From positions 744,001 to 808,000 of the forward strand of contig NW_027473347.1 of assembly GCF_050947335.1 (NCBI RefSeq): a stretch of 64,000 bases of DNA, read 5' to 3'. The DNA comes from Megachile rotundata (taxonomy: Eukaryota; Arthropoda; Insecta; Hymenoptera; Megachilidae). The notes below the pieces were generated by a model, which saw nothing but the letters and a program-made list of their open reading frames with translations, was not told where the DNA came from and made no database searches. The position numbers and the translations under genes are program-made. Below are positions 1 to 14,144 of this stretch, piece by piece (within the stretch, counting starts at the first letter, position 1; every line of letters begins with the position of its first letter).

Positions 1-35
1 CAATCATTCAATCACAATCATACAATCGCAATGAT

Positions 36-63
36 ATAAATACAATCTCCCAAAAACATTGAT
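36..63 (+). repeat. M1 punctuation block (exemplar of about 69)
   Basis: Two strongly altered units in a row: ATAAATACAATCTC, then CCAAAAACATTGAT. The phase of the array is kept (28 bp). Upstream there is nearly always a fixed run of units with TCATTCAATC and ACAATCGCAAT. Other starts: 876, 2472, 4206, 5228, 5326, 5824, 5936, 6408, 6854, 7314, 9120, 9960, 11556, 13290, 14886, 15234, 15706, 16486, 18376, 19126, 19938, 21142, 21560, 22020, 22468, 23684, 24846, 25278, 25810, 26538, 26676, 28278, 28626, 29084, 30606, 31654, 32784, 33372, 35038, 35318, 36998, 38440, 40596, 41870, 42150, 43830, 47036, 48464, 49862, 50325, 50647, 52061, 52521, 52843, 54523, 55489, 56595, 58005, 58705, 60113, 60701, 62381, 63585. 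ATGAATAC variants: 25586, 29670, 31150, 50058, 58201. The tail varies between CATTGAT, CACTGAT, CACTCAT and CAATCAT. I know of no function. Confidence 0.93.
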
Positions 64-189
64 ACAATCACAATCATACAATCACAATAATACAGTCACA
101 ATCGTACAATCACAATCATACAATCACAGTCATACTACCACAGTCATACAATTACAATCATACAATCACAATCTTACAGTCACAATCGT
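64..189 (+). repeat. P module (exemplar of 20), always directly after M1
   Basis: Nine variant units in fixed order after an M1 with a CATTGAT tail. Key units are ACAATCACAATAAT, ACAGTCACAATCGT, ACTACCACAGTCAT, ACAATTACAATCAT, ACAATCACAATCTT and ACAGTCACAATCGT. Copies begin at or near 64, 904, 4234, 9148, 9988, 13318, 19966, 23712, 37026, 38468, 40624, 43858, 47064, 48492, 52089, 54551, 55517, 56623, 62409 and 63613. There are 8 in the left domain, none between about 24 and 37 kb, and 12 in the right domain. The copy at 63,613 has two extra units inside; the one at 54,551 is cut short near 54,680. The TTG in the M1 tail looks like a start codon for an open frame, but that is incidental. Confidence 0.9.
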
Positions 190-1967
190 ACAATCACAAT
201 CATACAATCACAATCATACAATCACAATCATACAATTACAATCATACAATCACAATCATACAATCACAATCCCACAATCACAATCATACAATCACAATCA
301 TACAATCACAATCATACAATCACAGTCATGCGACCACAATCATACAATCACAGTCATACAGTCACAATCATACAGTCACAATCATAAAATCACAATCATA
401 CAATCACAATCATACAATCACACTCATACAGTCACAATCACACAATCACAATCATAGAATCACAGTCGTACAATCACAATCGTACAATCACAATCGTACA
501 ATCACAACCATGCAATCACAATCATACCATCACAATCATACAATCACAATAATACAGTCAGAATCGTACAATCACAATCATACAATCACAGTCATACTAC
601 CACAGTCATACAATTACAATCATTCAATCACAATCTTACAGTGACAATCGTACAATCACAATCATACAATCACAATCATACAGACACAATCACACAATCA
701 CAATCATACAATCACAATCATACAATCACAATCATAGAATCACAATCGTACAATCACAATCGTACAATCACAACCATGCAATCACAATCATACAATCGCA
801 ATCATACCATCACAATCATACAACCACAATCACACAATCACAATCATTCAATCACAATCATACAATCGCAATGATATAAATACAATCTCCCAAAAACATT
901 GATACAATCACAATCATACAATCACAATAATACAGTCACAATCGTACAATCACAATCATACAATCACAGTCATACTACCACAGTCATACAATTACAATCA
1001 TACAATCACAATCTTACAGTCACAATCGTACAATCACAATCATACAATCACAATCATACAATCACAATCATACAATTACAATCATACAATCACAATCATA
1101 CAATCACAATCACACAATCACAATCATACAATCACAATCATACAATCACAATCATACAATCACAATCATACAATCACAGTCATGCGACCACAATCATACA
1201 ATCACAGTCATACAGTCACAATCATACAGTCACAATCATAAAATCACAATCATACAATCACAATCATACAATCACACTCATACAGTCACAATCACACAAT
1301 CACAATCATAGAATCACAGTCGTACAATCACAATCGTACAATCACAATCGTACAATCACAACCATGCAATCACAATCATACCATCACAATCATACAATCA
1401 CAATAATACAGTCAGAATCGTACAATCACAATCATACAATCACAGTCATACTACCACAGTCATACAATTACAATCATTCAATCACAATCTTACAGTGACA
1501 ATCGTACAATCACAATCATACAATCACAATCATACAATCACAATCATACAACCACAATCATACAATCACAATCATACAATCACAATCATACAACCACAAT
1601 CATACAATCACAATCATACAATCACAATCATACAATCACAATCATACAATCACAATCAGACAAACACAATCATACAATCACAATCATACAATCACAATCA
1701 TGCAATCGCAATGATACAATCACCAGCATACAATCACAATCATACAATCACAATAATACAGTCACAGTCACACAATCACCATCATACAATCACAATCCTG
1801 CAATCGCAATCATGCAATAACAATCATGCTTTCGCAATCATACAATCACACTCATAAAATCAGAATCATACAATCACAATCATACAATCACAATCATACA
1901 ATCACAATCATACAATCACAATCATACAAAAACAATCATACCATCACGATCATACAATCGCAATCAT

Positions 1968-2065
1968 ACAACTACAATCTCAGAATCACAAACTCACAAT
2001 CACAATAATACAATCACACCCATAAAATAGCAATCATACATTTACAATCTCCCATACACAATCAT
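1968..2065 (+). repeat. M2 block (exemplar of about 35)
   Basis: Seven altered units: ACAACTACAATCTC, AGAATCACAAACTC, ACAATCACAATAAT, ACAATCACACCCAT, AAAATAGCAATCAT, ACATTTACAATCTC, CCATACACAATCAT. The 14-bp phase is kept. Positions of the ACAATCTCAG core: 1974, 3666, 11058, 12750, 14388, 17010, 17878, 20812, 23158, 24530, 26054, 26376, 26920, 27564, 29872, 32092, 33546, 34680, 35492, 36640, 39244, 40238, 41512, 42324, 43472, 45684, 46678, 50807, 51717, 53017, 54151, 56251, 59421, 60875, 62023. Several copies are truncated or changed: those at 26,054, 26,376, 26,920 and 29,872 lack the following ACACCCAT part. M2 comes in versions whose last unit reads CCATAC or CCATAG, each tied to its own neighbours. 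Confidence 0.88.
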
Positions 2066-2228
2066 AAAATCATAATAATACAGTCACAATCATACAATCA
2101 CAATCATTCAAATACAATCAAACAATCACAATCATACACTCACAACCATACAATCACACTCATACCGTCACAATCATACAATCACAATCATACAATCACA
2201 GTCATACAATCACAATCATACAATCACA

Positions 2229-2272
2229 ATGATACAACCACAAACATTCAAAAGCAGTCATTTAGTCACAAT
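2229..2272 (+). repeat. R (M3) block with CAAAAGC core (exemplar of about 17)
   Basis: A short altered stretch following ACAATCACAATGAT. In left-type copies it reads ACATTCAAAAGCAG then TCATTTAGTCAC (core at 2245, 11329, 14659, 18149). In right-type copies it reads ACATCCAAAAGCAG then TCATTCAATCAC (core at 33803, 35749, 39501, 42581, 45941, 51064, 53274, 61132). A third version, ACATTCAAAAGC or CAATCAAAAGC, opens the V module (25457, 29541, 31021, 49929, 58072). The base differences separate the left and right domains cleanly. Confidence 0.88.
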
Positions 2273-2698
2273 CATGCAATCGCAATCATACAATCACAAT
2301 CATACAATCACAATCATACAATCACAATCTTACAATCACAAACATACAATCACATTCATACAATCACAATCATACAATCACAATCATGCAAGCACAATCA
2401 TTCAATCACAATCATGCAATCACAATCATACAATCACAATCATTCAATCACAATCATACAATCGCAATCATATAAATACAATCGCCCAAAAACACTGATA
2501 CAATCACAATCATACAATCACAATAATACAGTCACAATCATACAATCACAATCATAAAATCACAGTCATACAATCACAATGATACATTCACAATAATACA
2601 ATCGCAATCATACAATCCCAAGCATACAGTCGCAATCATACAATCACTATCATACAATCACAGTCATACTACCACAGTTATACAATTACAATCATAGA

Positions 2699-2724
2699 AT
2701 CACAATTACAATCACAATCATACA
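2699..2724 (+). repeat. 12-bp short unit next to a 14-bp unit (exemplar)
   Basis: AGAATCACAATT (12 bp) is followed directly by ACAATCACAATCAT, so two bases of the unit are missing. The junction CAATTACAATCACAATC recurs in many modules, for example near 5,690, 6,625, 7,085, 15,575, 16,258, 18,718, 21,330, 28,508, 30,263, 32,233, 49,690, 52,410, 56,940, 57,832 and 59,563. These units explain why some long offsets (9,084, 9,298, 2,196) are not multiples of 14, while those in the 33-49 kb part (1,946, 6,832, 6,440, 10,024) are. Confidence 0.85.
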
Positions 2725-3365
2725 ATCACAATCGTACAATCACAATCATACAATCACAATCATGCAATCGTAATCATACAATCATAATCATACAATCACA
2801 ATCATACAATCACAATCATACAATGACAATCATACAATCACCATCATACAAACACAATCCTGCAACCGCAATCATGGAATAACAATCATGCTATCGCAAT
2901 CATAGAATCACACTCATACAATCAGAATCATACAATCACAATCATACAATTACAATCATACAATCACAAGCATACAATCGCAATCATACAATCACAATCA
3001 TACAATCACAATCATACAATCACAATCATACAATCACAATCATACAAACACAATCATACAATCACAATCATACAACCACAATCATACATTCACAATCATA
3101 CAATCACAATCATACAATCACAATCATACAATCACAATCATACAATCACAATAATACAATCACAATCATACAATCACAATCATACATTCACAACAATACA
3201 ATCACCATCATACAATCGCAATCATACAGTCGCAATCATACAATCACTATCATAAAATCACAGTCATACTACCACAGTCATACAATTACAATCATACAAT
3301 CACAATCTTACAATCACAAACATACAATCACATTCATACAATCACAATCATACAATCACAATCAT

Positions 3366-3449
3366 GCAATCACAATCATTCAAGCACAATCATACAATCG
3401 CAATCAAACAAAAACAATCATACAATCATAATCATACAATCACCATCAT
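3366..3449 (+). repeat. S module (exemplar), AAACAAAAAC block
   Basis: Six units in fixed order: GCAATCACAATCAT, TCAAGCACAATCAT, ACAATCGCAATCAA, ACAAAAACAATCAT, ACAATCATAATCAT, ACAATCACCATCAT. Left-type copies with TCAAGCAC start near 3366, 8406, 12450, 27264 and 27991. Right-type copies with TCAATCAC start near 34352, 36312, 38202, 39910, 41184, 43144, 45034, 46350, 48226, 51391, 53823, 55251, 61695 and 63419; a variant with a second TCATTCAATC unit occurs near 37,840, 44,672, 47,864, 54,893 and 63,054. The copy near 27,991 has lost 8 bp within the ATAATCAT units. Confidence 0.86.
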
Positions 3450-5060
3450 ACAATCACAATCATACAATCACAATAATACAGCCACAGTCATACAATCACA
3501 ATCATACAATCACAATTATACAATCACGATCATACAACCGCAATCATACAATCACAACCATACAATCACAATAATACAATCACAAACATACAATCACAAT
3601 CATACAATCACAATCATACAAAAATAATCATACCATCACGATCATACAATCGCAATCATACAGTTACAATCTCAGAATCACAAACTCACAATCACAATAA
3701 TACAATCACACCCATAAAACAGCAATCATACATTTACAATCTCCCATAGACAATCATACAATCGCAATCATACAGTCGCAATCATACAATCACTATCATA
3801 CAATTGCAATCATACAAGCATAATCCTGCAATCGCAATCATGCAATAACAATCGTACTATCACAATCATACAATCACAAGCATACAATCACAATCATACA
3901 AACACAATCATACAATCACAATCATACAATCACAGTCATACAATCACAATCATACAATCACAATCATACAATCACAATCATACAGACACAATCACACAAT
4001 CACAATCATACAATCACAATCATACAATCACAATCATAGAATCACAATCGTACTATCACAATCGTAGAATCACAATCGTACAATCACAATCGTACAATCA
4101 CAACCATGCAATCACAATCATACAATCGCAATCATACCATAACAATCATACAATCACAATCACAAAATCACAATCATTCAATCACAATCATACAATCGCA
4201 ATGATATAAATACAATCTCGCAAAAACATTGATACAATCACAATCATACAATCACAATAATACAGTCACAATCGTACAATCACAATCATACAATCACAGT
4301 CATACTACCACAGTCATACAATTACAATCATACAATCACAATCTTACAGTCACAATCGTACAATCACAATCATACAATCACAATCATACAATCACAATCA
4401 TACAATTACAATCATACAATCACAATCATACAATCACAATCATACAATCACAATCATACAACCACAATCATACAATCACAATCATACAATCACAATCATA
4501 CAATCACAATCATACAATCACAGTCATGCGACCACAATCATACAATCACAGTCATACAGTCACAATCATACAGTCACAATCATAAAATCACAATCATACA
4601 ATCACAATCATACAATCACACTCATACAGTCACAATCACACAATCACAATCATAGAATCACAGTCGTACAATCACAACCGTACAATCACAATCGTACAAT
4701 CACAACCATGCAATCACAATCATACCATCACAATCATACAATCACAATAATACAGTCAGAATCGTACAATCACAATCATACAATCACAGTCATACTACCA
4801 CAGTCATACAATTACAATCATTCAATCACAATCTTACAGTGACAATCGTACAATCACAATCATACAATCACAATCATACAATCACAATCATACAACCACA
4901 ATCATACAATCACAATCATACAATCACAATCATACAATCACAATCATACAATCACAATCATACAATCACAATCATACAATCACAATCATACAATCACAAT
5001 CAGACAAACACAATCATACAATCACAATCATACAATCACAATCATACAATCACAATCATA

Positions 5061-8000
5061 GAATCACAATCGTACAATCACAATCGTAGAATCACAATCG
5101 TACAATCACAATCGTACAATCACAACCATGCAATCACAATCATACAATCGCAATCATACCATAACAATCATACAATCACAATCACAAAATCACAATCATT
5201 CAATCACAATCATAGAATCGCAATGATATAAATACAATCTCCCAAAAACATTGATACAATCACAATCATACAATCACAATAATACAGTCACAATCGTACA
5301 ATCACAATCATACAATCGCAATCATATAAATACAATCGCCCAAAAACACTGATACAATCACAATCATACAATCACAATAATACAGTCACAATCATACAAT
5401 CACAATCATAAAATCACAGTCATACAATCACAATGATACATTCACAACAATACAATCGCAATCATACAATCCCAAGCATACAGTCGCAATCATACAATCA
5501 CTATCATACAATCACAGTCATACTATCACAGTCATACAATTGCAATCATACAATCACAATTACAATGACAATCATGCAATCACAATCATACAATCACAAA
5601 CATACTGTCACAATCCTACAATCACAATCATACAATCACAATCATACAATGGCATTCATACAACAACAATCATACAATCACAATTACAATCACAATCATA
5701 CAATCACAACCATACAATCACAGTCATACTATCACAGTCATACAATTGCAATCATACAATCACAATTACAATGACAATCATACAATCACAATCACACAAT
5801 CACAATCATACAATCGCAATGATATAAATACAATCTACCAAAAACATTGATACAATCACAACCATACAATCACAATAATACAATCAGAAACATACAATCA
5901 CAATCATACAATAACAATCATACAATCGCAATCATATAAATACAATCTTCGAAAAACATTGATACAATCACAGTCATACAATCACAATCATACTATCACA
6001 ATCATACAATCACAGTCATACAATCACAATCATACATTCACAACAATACAATCACAATCATACAATCCCAATCATACAGTCGCAATCATACAATCACTAT
6101 CATACAATCACAGTCATACTATCACAGTCATACAATTGCAATCATACAATCACAATTACAATGACAATCATGCAATCACAATCATACAATCACAAACATA
6201 CTGTCACAATCCTACAATCACAATCATACAATCACAATCATACAATGGCATTCATACAACAAGAATCATACAATCACAATTACAATCACAATCATACAAT
6301 CACAACCATACAATCACAACCATACAAACACAATAATACAATCACAATAATACAATCACAAACATACAATCACAATCATACAATAACAATCATACAATCG
6401 CAATCATATAAATACAATCTCACAAAAACATTGATACAATCTCAATCATACAATCACAATCATACAATCACAATCATACAGTCACAGTCATACAATCACA
6501 ACCATACATTCACAACAATACAATCACAATCATACAATCCCAGTCATACAGTCGCAATCATACAATCACTATCATACAATCACAGTCATACTACCACAGT
6601 CATACAGTTACAATCATACAATCACAATTACAATCACAATCATGCAATCACAATCATACAATCACAAACATACTGTCACAATCCTAAAATCACAATCATA
6701 CAATCACAATCATACAATCACAATCATACATTTGCATTCATACAATAACAATCATAAAATCGCAATCATACAATCGCACTCATACAATCACAATCATACA
6801 ATCACAATCATACAATCACAATCATTCAATCACAATCATACAATCGCAATCATATAAATACAATCTCCCAAAAACACTGATACAATCACAATCATACAAT
6901 CACAATAATACAGTCACAATCATACAATCACAATCATACAATCACAGTCATACAATCACAATCATACATTCACAACAATACAATCACAATCATACAATCC
7001 CAATCATACAGTCGCAATCATACAATCACTATCATACAATCACAGTCATACTACCACAGTCATACAATTACAATCATACAATCACAATTACAATCACAAT
7101 CATGCAATCACAATCATACAATCACAAATATACTGTCACAATCCTGAAATCACAATCATACAATCACAATCATACAATGGCATTCATACAACAACAATCA
7201 TACAATCACAATCATAAAATCGCAATCATACAATCGCACGCATAGAATCACAATCATACAATCATAATCATACAATCACAATCATTCAATCACAATCATA
7301 CAATCGCAATCATATAAATACAATCTCCCAAAAACACTGATACAAACACAATCATACAATCACAATAATACAATAACAATCATACTATCACAATCATACA
7401 ATCACACTCATACGGTCACCATCATACAATCACAATCATACAATCACAGTCATACAATCACAATCATACAATGACAATCATACAATCACCATCATACGAA
7501 CACAATCCTGCAATCGCAATCATGGAATAACAATCATGCTGTCGCAATCATAGAATCACACTCATACAATCAGAATCATACAATCACAGTCATACAATTA
7601 CAATCATGCAATCACAATTATACAATCACAATCATACAATCACAATCATACAATCACAATCATACAATCACAATCATACAATCACAATCATACAATCACA
7701 ATCATACAAGCATAATCCTGCAATCGCAATCATGCAATAAAAATCACACTATCACAATCATCCAATCACAATCATACAATCACAATCATACAAACACAAT
7801 CATACAATCACAATCATACAATCACAATCATACAATCACAATCGTACAATCACAATCATACAATCACAATCATGCAATCGTAATCATACAATCATAATCA
7901 TACAATCACAATCATACAATCACAATCATACAATGACAATCATACAATCACCATCATACAAACACAATCCTGCAACCGCAATCATGGAATAACAATCATG

Positions 8001-9084
8001 CTATCGCAATCATAGAATCACACTCATACGGTCACCATCATACAATCAGAATCATACAATCACAGTCATACAATTACAATCATGCAATCACAATTATACA
8101 ATCACAATCATACAATCACAATCATACAATCACAAGCATACAATCGCAATCATACAATCACAATCATACAATCACAATCATACAATCACAATCATACAAT
8201 CACAATCATACAAACACAATCATACAATCACAATCATACAACCACAATCATACATTCACAATCATACAATCACAATCATACAATCACAATCATACAATCA
8301 CAATCATACAATCACAATAATACAATCACAATCATACAATCACAATCATACATTCACAACAATACAATCACCAGCATACAATCGCAATCATACAGTCGCA
8401 ATCATGCAATCACAATCATTCAAGCACAATCATACAATCGCAATCAAACAAAAACAATCATACAATCATAATCATACAATCACCATCATACAATCACAAT
8501 CATACAATCACAATAATACAGCCACAGTCATACAATCACAATCATACAATCACAATTATACAATCACGATCATACAACCGCAATCATACAATCACAACCA
8601 TACAATCACAATAATACAATCACAAACATACAATCACAATCATACAATCACAATCATACAAAAATAATCATACCATCACGATCATACAATCGCAATCATA
8701 CAGTCGCAATCATACAATCACTATCATACAATTGCAATCATACAAGCATAATCCTGCAATCGCAATCATGCAATAACAATCGTACTATCACAATCATACA
8801 ATCACAAGCATACAATCACAATCATACAAACACAATCATACAATCACAATCATACAATCACAATCATACAATCACAATCATACAATCACAATCATACAGA
8901 CACAATCACACAATCACAATCATACAATCACAATCATACAATCACAATCATAGAATCACAATCGTACAATCACAATCGTAGAATCACAATCGTACAATCA
9001 CAATCGTACAATCACAACCATGCAATCACAATCATACAATCGCAATCATACCATCACAATCATACAATCACAATCACACAATCA
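5061..9084 (+). repeat. Left-domain copy A, distal part, M1-dense
   Basis: The first seven M1 blocks lie within 2.1 kb (5,228 to 7,314), the densest cluster in the window. Parts recur elsewhere: about 5,859-6,780 matches 15,157-16,080 (offset 9,298); about 7,300-7,680 matches 16,470-16,850 (9,172); 6,479 to about 7,685 matches 21,185 to about 22,391 at an exact 14,706. The distal end is built from earlier pieces of the same copy: about 7,841-8,400 resembles 2,731-3,240, and 8,398-8,703 equals 3,358-3,663 (5,040 = 360 units). From 8,704 it resumes at 3,773, having lost 112 bp with most of M2. Units with ATCGTAC and ATCGTAG lie at about 5,060-5,125 and 8,950-9,020. No gene. Confidence 0.82.
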
Positions 9085-12000
9085 CAATCATTCAATCACA
9101 ATCATACAATCGCAATGATATAAATACAATCTCCCAAAAACATTGATACAATCACAATCATACAATCACAATAATACAGTCACAATCGTACAATCACAAT
9201 CATACAATCACAGTCATACTACCACAGTCATACAATTACAATCATACAATCACAATCTTACAGTCACAATCGTACAATCACAATCATACAATCACAATCA
9301 TACAATCACAATCATACAATTACAATCATACAATCACAATCATACAATCACAATCCCACAATCACAATCATACAATCACAATCATACAATCACAATCATA
9401 CAATCACAGTCATGCGACCACAATCATACAATCACAGTCATACAGTCACAATCATACAGTCACAATCATAAAATCACAATCATACAATCACAATCATACA
9501 ATCACACTCATACAGTCACAATCACACAATCACAATCATAGAATCACAGTCGTACAATCACAATCGTACAATCACAATCGTACAATCACAACCATGCAAT
9601 CACAATCATACCATCACAATCATACAATCACAATAATACAGTCAGAATCGTACAATCACAATCATACAATCACAGTCATACTACCACAGTCATACAATTA
9701 CAATCATTCAATCACAATCTTACAGTGACAATCGTACAATCACAATCATACAATCACAATCATACAGACACAATCACACAATCACAATCATACAATCACA
9801 ATCATACAATCACAATCATAGAATCACAATCGTACAATCACAATCGTACAATCACAACCATGCAATCACAATCATACAATCGCAATCATACCATCACAAT
9901 CATACAACCACAATCACACAATCACAATCATTCAATCACAATCATACAATCGCAATGATATAAATACAATCTCCCAAAAACATTGATACAATCACAATCA
10001 TACAATCACAATAATACAGTCACAATCGTACAATCACAATCATACAATCACAGTCATACTACCACAGTCATACAATTACAATCATACAATCACAATCTTA
10101 CAGTCACAATCGTACAATCACAATCATACAATCACAATCATACAATCACAATCATACAATTACAATCATACAATCACAATCATACAATCACAATCACACA
10201 ATCACAATCATACAATCACAATCATACAATCACAATCATACAATCACAATCATACAATCACAGTCATGCGACCACAATCATACAATCACAGTCATACAGT
10301 CACAATCATACAGTCACAATCATAAAATCACAATCATACAATCACAATCATACAATCACACTCATACAGTCACAATCACACAATCACAATCATAGAATCA
10401 CAGTCGTACAATCACAATCGTACAATCACAATCGTACAATCACAACCATGCAATCACAATCATACCATCACAATCATACAATCACAATAATACAGTCAGA
10501 ATCGTACAATCACAATCATACAATCACAGTCATACTACCACAGTCATACAATTACAATCATTCAATCACAATCTTACAGTGACAATCGTACAATCACAAT
10601 CATACAATCACAATCATACAATCACAATCATACAACCACAATCATACAATCACAATCATACAATCACAATCATACAACCACAATCATACAATCACAATCA
10701 TACAATCACAATCATACAATCACAATCATACAATCACAATCAGACAAACACAATCATACAATCACAATCATACAATCACAATCATGCAATCGCAATGATA
10801 CAATCACCAGCATACAATCACAATCATACAATCACAATAATACAGTCACAGTCACACAATCACCATCATACAATCACAATCCTGCAATCGCAATCATGCA
10901 ATAACAATCATGCTTTCGCAATCATACAATCACACTCATAAAATCAGAATCATACAATCACAATCATACAATCACAATCATACAATCACAATCATACAAT
11001 CACAATCATACAAAAACAATCATACCATCACGATCATACAATCGCAATCATACAACTACAATCTCAGAATCACAAACTCACAATCACAATAATACAATCA
11101 CACCCATAAAATAGCAATCATACATTTACAATCTCCCATACACAATCATAAAATCATAATAATACAGTCACAATCATACAATCACAATCATTCAAATACA
11201 ATCAAACAATCACAATCATACACTCACAACCATACAATCACACTCATACCGTCACAATCATACAATCACAATCATACAATCACAGTCATACAATCACAAT
11301 CATACAATCACAATGATACAACCACAAACATTCAAAAGCAGTCATTTAGTCACAATCATGCAATCGCAATCATACAATCACAATCATACAATCACAATCA
11401 TACAATCACAATCTTACAATCACAAACATACAATCACATTCATACAATCACAATCATACAATCACAATCATGCAAGCACAATCATTCAATCACAATCATG
11501 CAATCACAATCATACAATCACAATCATTCAATCACAATCATACAATCGCAATCATATAAATACAATCGCCCAAAAACACTGATACAATCACAATCATACA
11601 ATCACAATAATACAGTCACAATCATACAATCACAATCATAAAATCACAGTCATACAATCACAATGATACATTCACAATAATACAATCGCAATCATACAAT
11701 CCCAAGCATACAGTCGCAATCATACAATCACTATCATACAATCACAGTCATACTACCACAGTTATACAATTACAATCATAGAATCACAATTACAATCACA
11801 ATCATACAATCACAATCGTACAATCACAATCATACAATCACAATCATGCAATCGTAATCATACAATCATAATCATACAATCACAATCATACAATCACAAT
11901 CATACAATGACAATCATACAATCACCATCATACAAACACAATCCTGCAACCGCAATCATGGAATAACAATCATGCTATCGCAATCATAGAATCACACTCA

Positions 12001-14144
12001 TACAATCAGAATCATACAATCACAATCATACAATTACAATCATACAATCACAAGCATACAATCGCAATCATACAATCACAATCATACAATCACAATCATA
12101 CAATCACAATCATACAATCACAATCATACAAACACAATCATACAATCACAATCATACAACCACAATCATACATTCACAATCATACAATCACAATCATACA
12201 ATCACAATCATACAATCACAATCATACAATCACAATAATACAATCACAATCATACAATCACAATCATACATTCACAACAATACAATCACCATCATACAAT
12301 CGCAATCATACAGTCGCAATCATACAATCACTATCATAAAATCACAGTCATACTACCACAGTCATACAATTACAATCATACAATCACAATCTTACAATCA
12401 CAAACATACAATCACATTCATACAATCACAATCATACAATCACAATCATGCAATCACAATCATTCAAGCACAATCATACAATCGCAATCAAACAAAAACA
12501 ATCATACAATCATAATCATACAATCACCATCATACAATCACAATCATACAATCACAATAATACAGCCACAGTCATACAATCACAATCATACAATCACAAT
12601 TATACAATCACGATCATACAACCGCAATCATACAATCACAACCATACAATCACAATAATACAATCACAAACATACAATCACAATCATACAATCACAATCA
12701 TACAAAAATAATCATACCATCACGATCATACAATCGCAATCATACAGTTACAATCTCAGAATCACAAACTCACAATCACAATAATACAATCACACCCATA
12801 AAACAGCAATCATACATTTACAATCTCCCATAGACAATCATACAATCGCAATCATACAGTCGCAATCATACAATCACTATCATACAATTGCAATCATACA
12901 AGCATAATCCTGCAATCGCAATCATGCAATAACAATCGTACTATCACAATCATACAATCACAAGCATACAATCACAATCATACAAACACAATCATACAAT
13001 CACAATCATACAATCACAGTCATACAATCACAATCATACAATCACAATCATACAATCACAATCATACAGACACAATCACACAATCACAATCATACAATCA
13101 CAATCATACAATCACAATCATAGAATCACAATCGTACTATCACAATCGTAGAATCACAATCGTACAATCACAATCGTACAATCACAACCATGCAATCACA
13201 ATCATACAATCGCAATCATACCATAACAATCATACAATCACAATCACAAAATCACAATCATTCAATCACAATCATACAATCGCAATGATATAAATACAAT
13301 CTCGCAAAAACATTGATACAATCACAATCATACAATCACAATAATACAGTCACAATCGTACAATCACAATCATACAATCACAGTCATACTACCACAGTCA
13401 TACAATTACAATCATACAATCACAATCTTACAGTCACAATCGTACAATCACAATCATACAATCACAATCATACAATCACAATCATACAATTACAATCATA
13501 CAATCACAATCATACAATCACAATCATACAATCACAATCATACAACCACAATCATACAATCACAATCATACAATCACAATCATACAATCACAATCATACA
13601 ATCACAGTCATGCGACCACAATCATACAATCACAGTCATACAGTCACAATCATACAGTCACAATCATAAAATCACAATCATACAATCACAATCATACAAT
13701 CACACTCATACAGTCACAATCACACAATCACAATCATAGAATCACAGTCGTACAATCACAACCGTACAATCACAATCGTACAATCACAACCATGCAATCA
13801 CAATCATACCATCACAATCATACAATCACAATAATACAGTCAGAATCGTACAATCACAATCATACAATCACAGTCATACTACCACAGTCATACAATTACA
13901 ATCATTCAATCACAATCTTACAGTGACAATCGTACAATCACAATCATACAATCACAATCATACAATCACAATCATACAACCACAATCATACAATCACAAT
14001 CATACAATCACAATCATACAATCACAATCATACAATCACAATCATACAATCACAATCATACAATCACAATCATACAATCACAATCAGACAAACACAATCA
14101 TACAATCACAATCATACAATCACAATCATACAATCACAATCATG
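9085..14144 (+). repeat. Left-domain higher-order repeat, copy B (5.06 kb shared segment)
   Basis: This is the partner of 1-5,060 at offset 9,084. Every rare variant I checked in copy A is present here, including private ones such as CCCACAATC near 9,355 and ACAATCTCGCAAAAAC near 13,300. That implies a recent duplication or an assembly collapse or expansion. At about 14,143 it switches from the A-like sequence to a second copy of the stretch that starts at 1,701 (CATGCAATCGCAATGATAC), giving an unequal-exchange type junction inside regular units. Confidence 0.9.

Larger units (their letters stand above)
36..1534 (+). repeat. 840-bp tandem duplication of the P block
   Basis: Bases 36 to about 680 recur at 876 to about 1,534. 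The offset is 840 bp (60 units) and becomes 854 after one extra 14-bp unit in the second copy near 1,160. Lines starting at 61 and 901 agree base for base for about 210 bp; the first visible difference is CCCACAATC near 271 against CACACAATC near 1,111. The pair is itself duplicated at 9,120-10,618, so the 840-bp event came before the 9,084-bp duplication. The copies diverge where the first has CAGACACAATCAC at about 679 and the second stays regular. Confidence 0.88.
1..5060 (+). repeat. Left-domain higher-order repeat, copy A (5.06 kb shared segment)
   Basis: This segment is repeated at 9,085-14,144 with a constant 9,084-bp offset. Rare variants line up one to one: M1 blocks at 36, 876, 2,472 and 4,206 match 9,120, 9,960, 11,556 and 13,290; M2 at 1,974 and 3,666 matches 11,058 and 12,750; the CAAAAGC block at 2,245 matches 11,329. 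Module order is P, P, M2, R, M1, S, M2, P. The copies part at about 5,060, where this one continues CATAGAATC and the other CATGCAATCG. The offset is not a multiple of 14 because 12-bp units lie within the period. No gene is present; open + frames here come from the repeat itself. Confidence 0.9.

Noticed and set aside
36..63. M1 as a promoter because of ATAAATA (TATA-like)
   Set aside because: It is one of about 69 copies in an AT-rich repeat with no gene downstream. A TATA-like string by chance is expected here.
2472..2499. M1 or M2 as the remains of an inserted mobile element
   Set aside because: Both blocks keep the 14-bp phase and are recognisable as altered units. There are no terminal repeats, target-site duplications or extra sequence.
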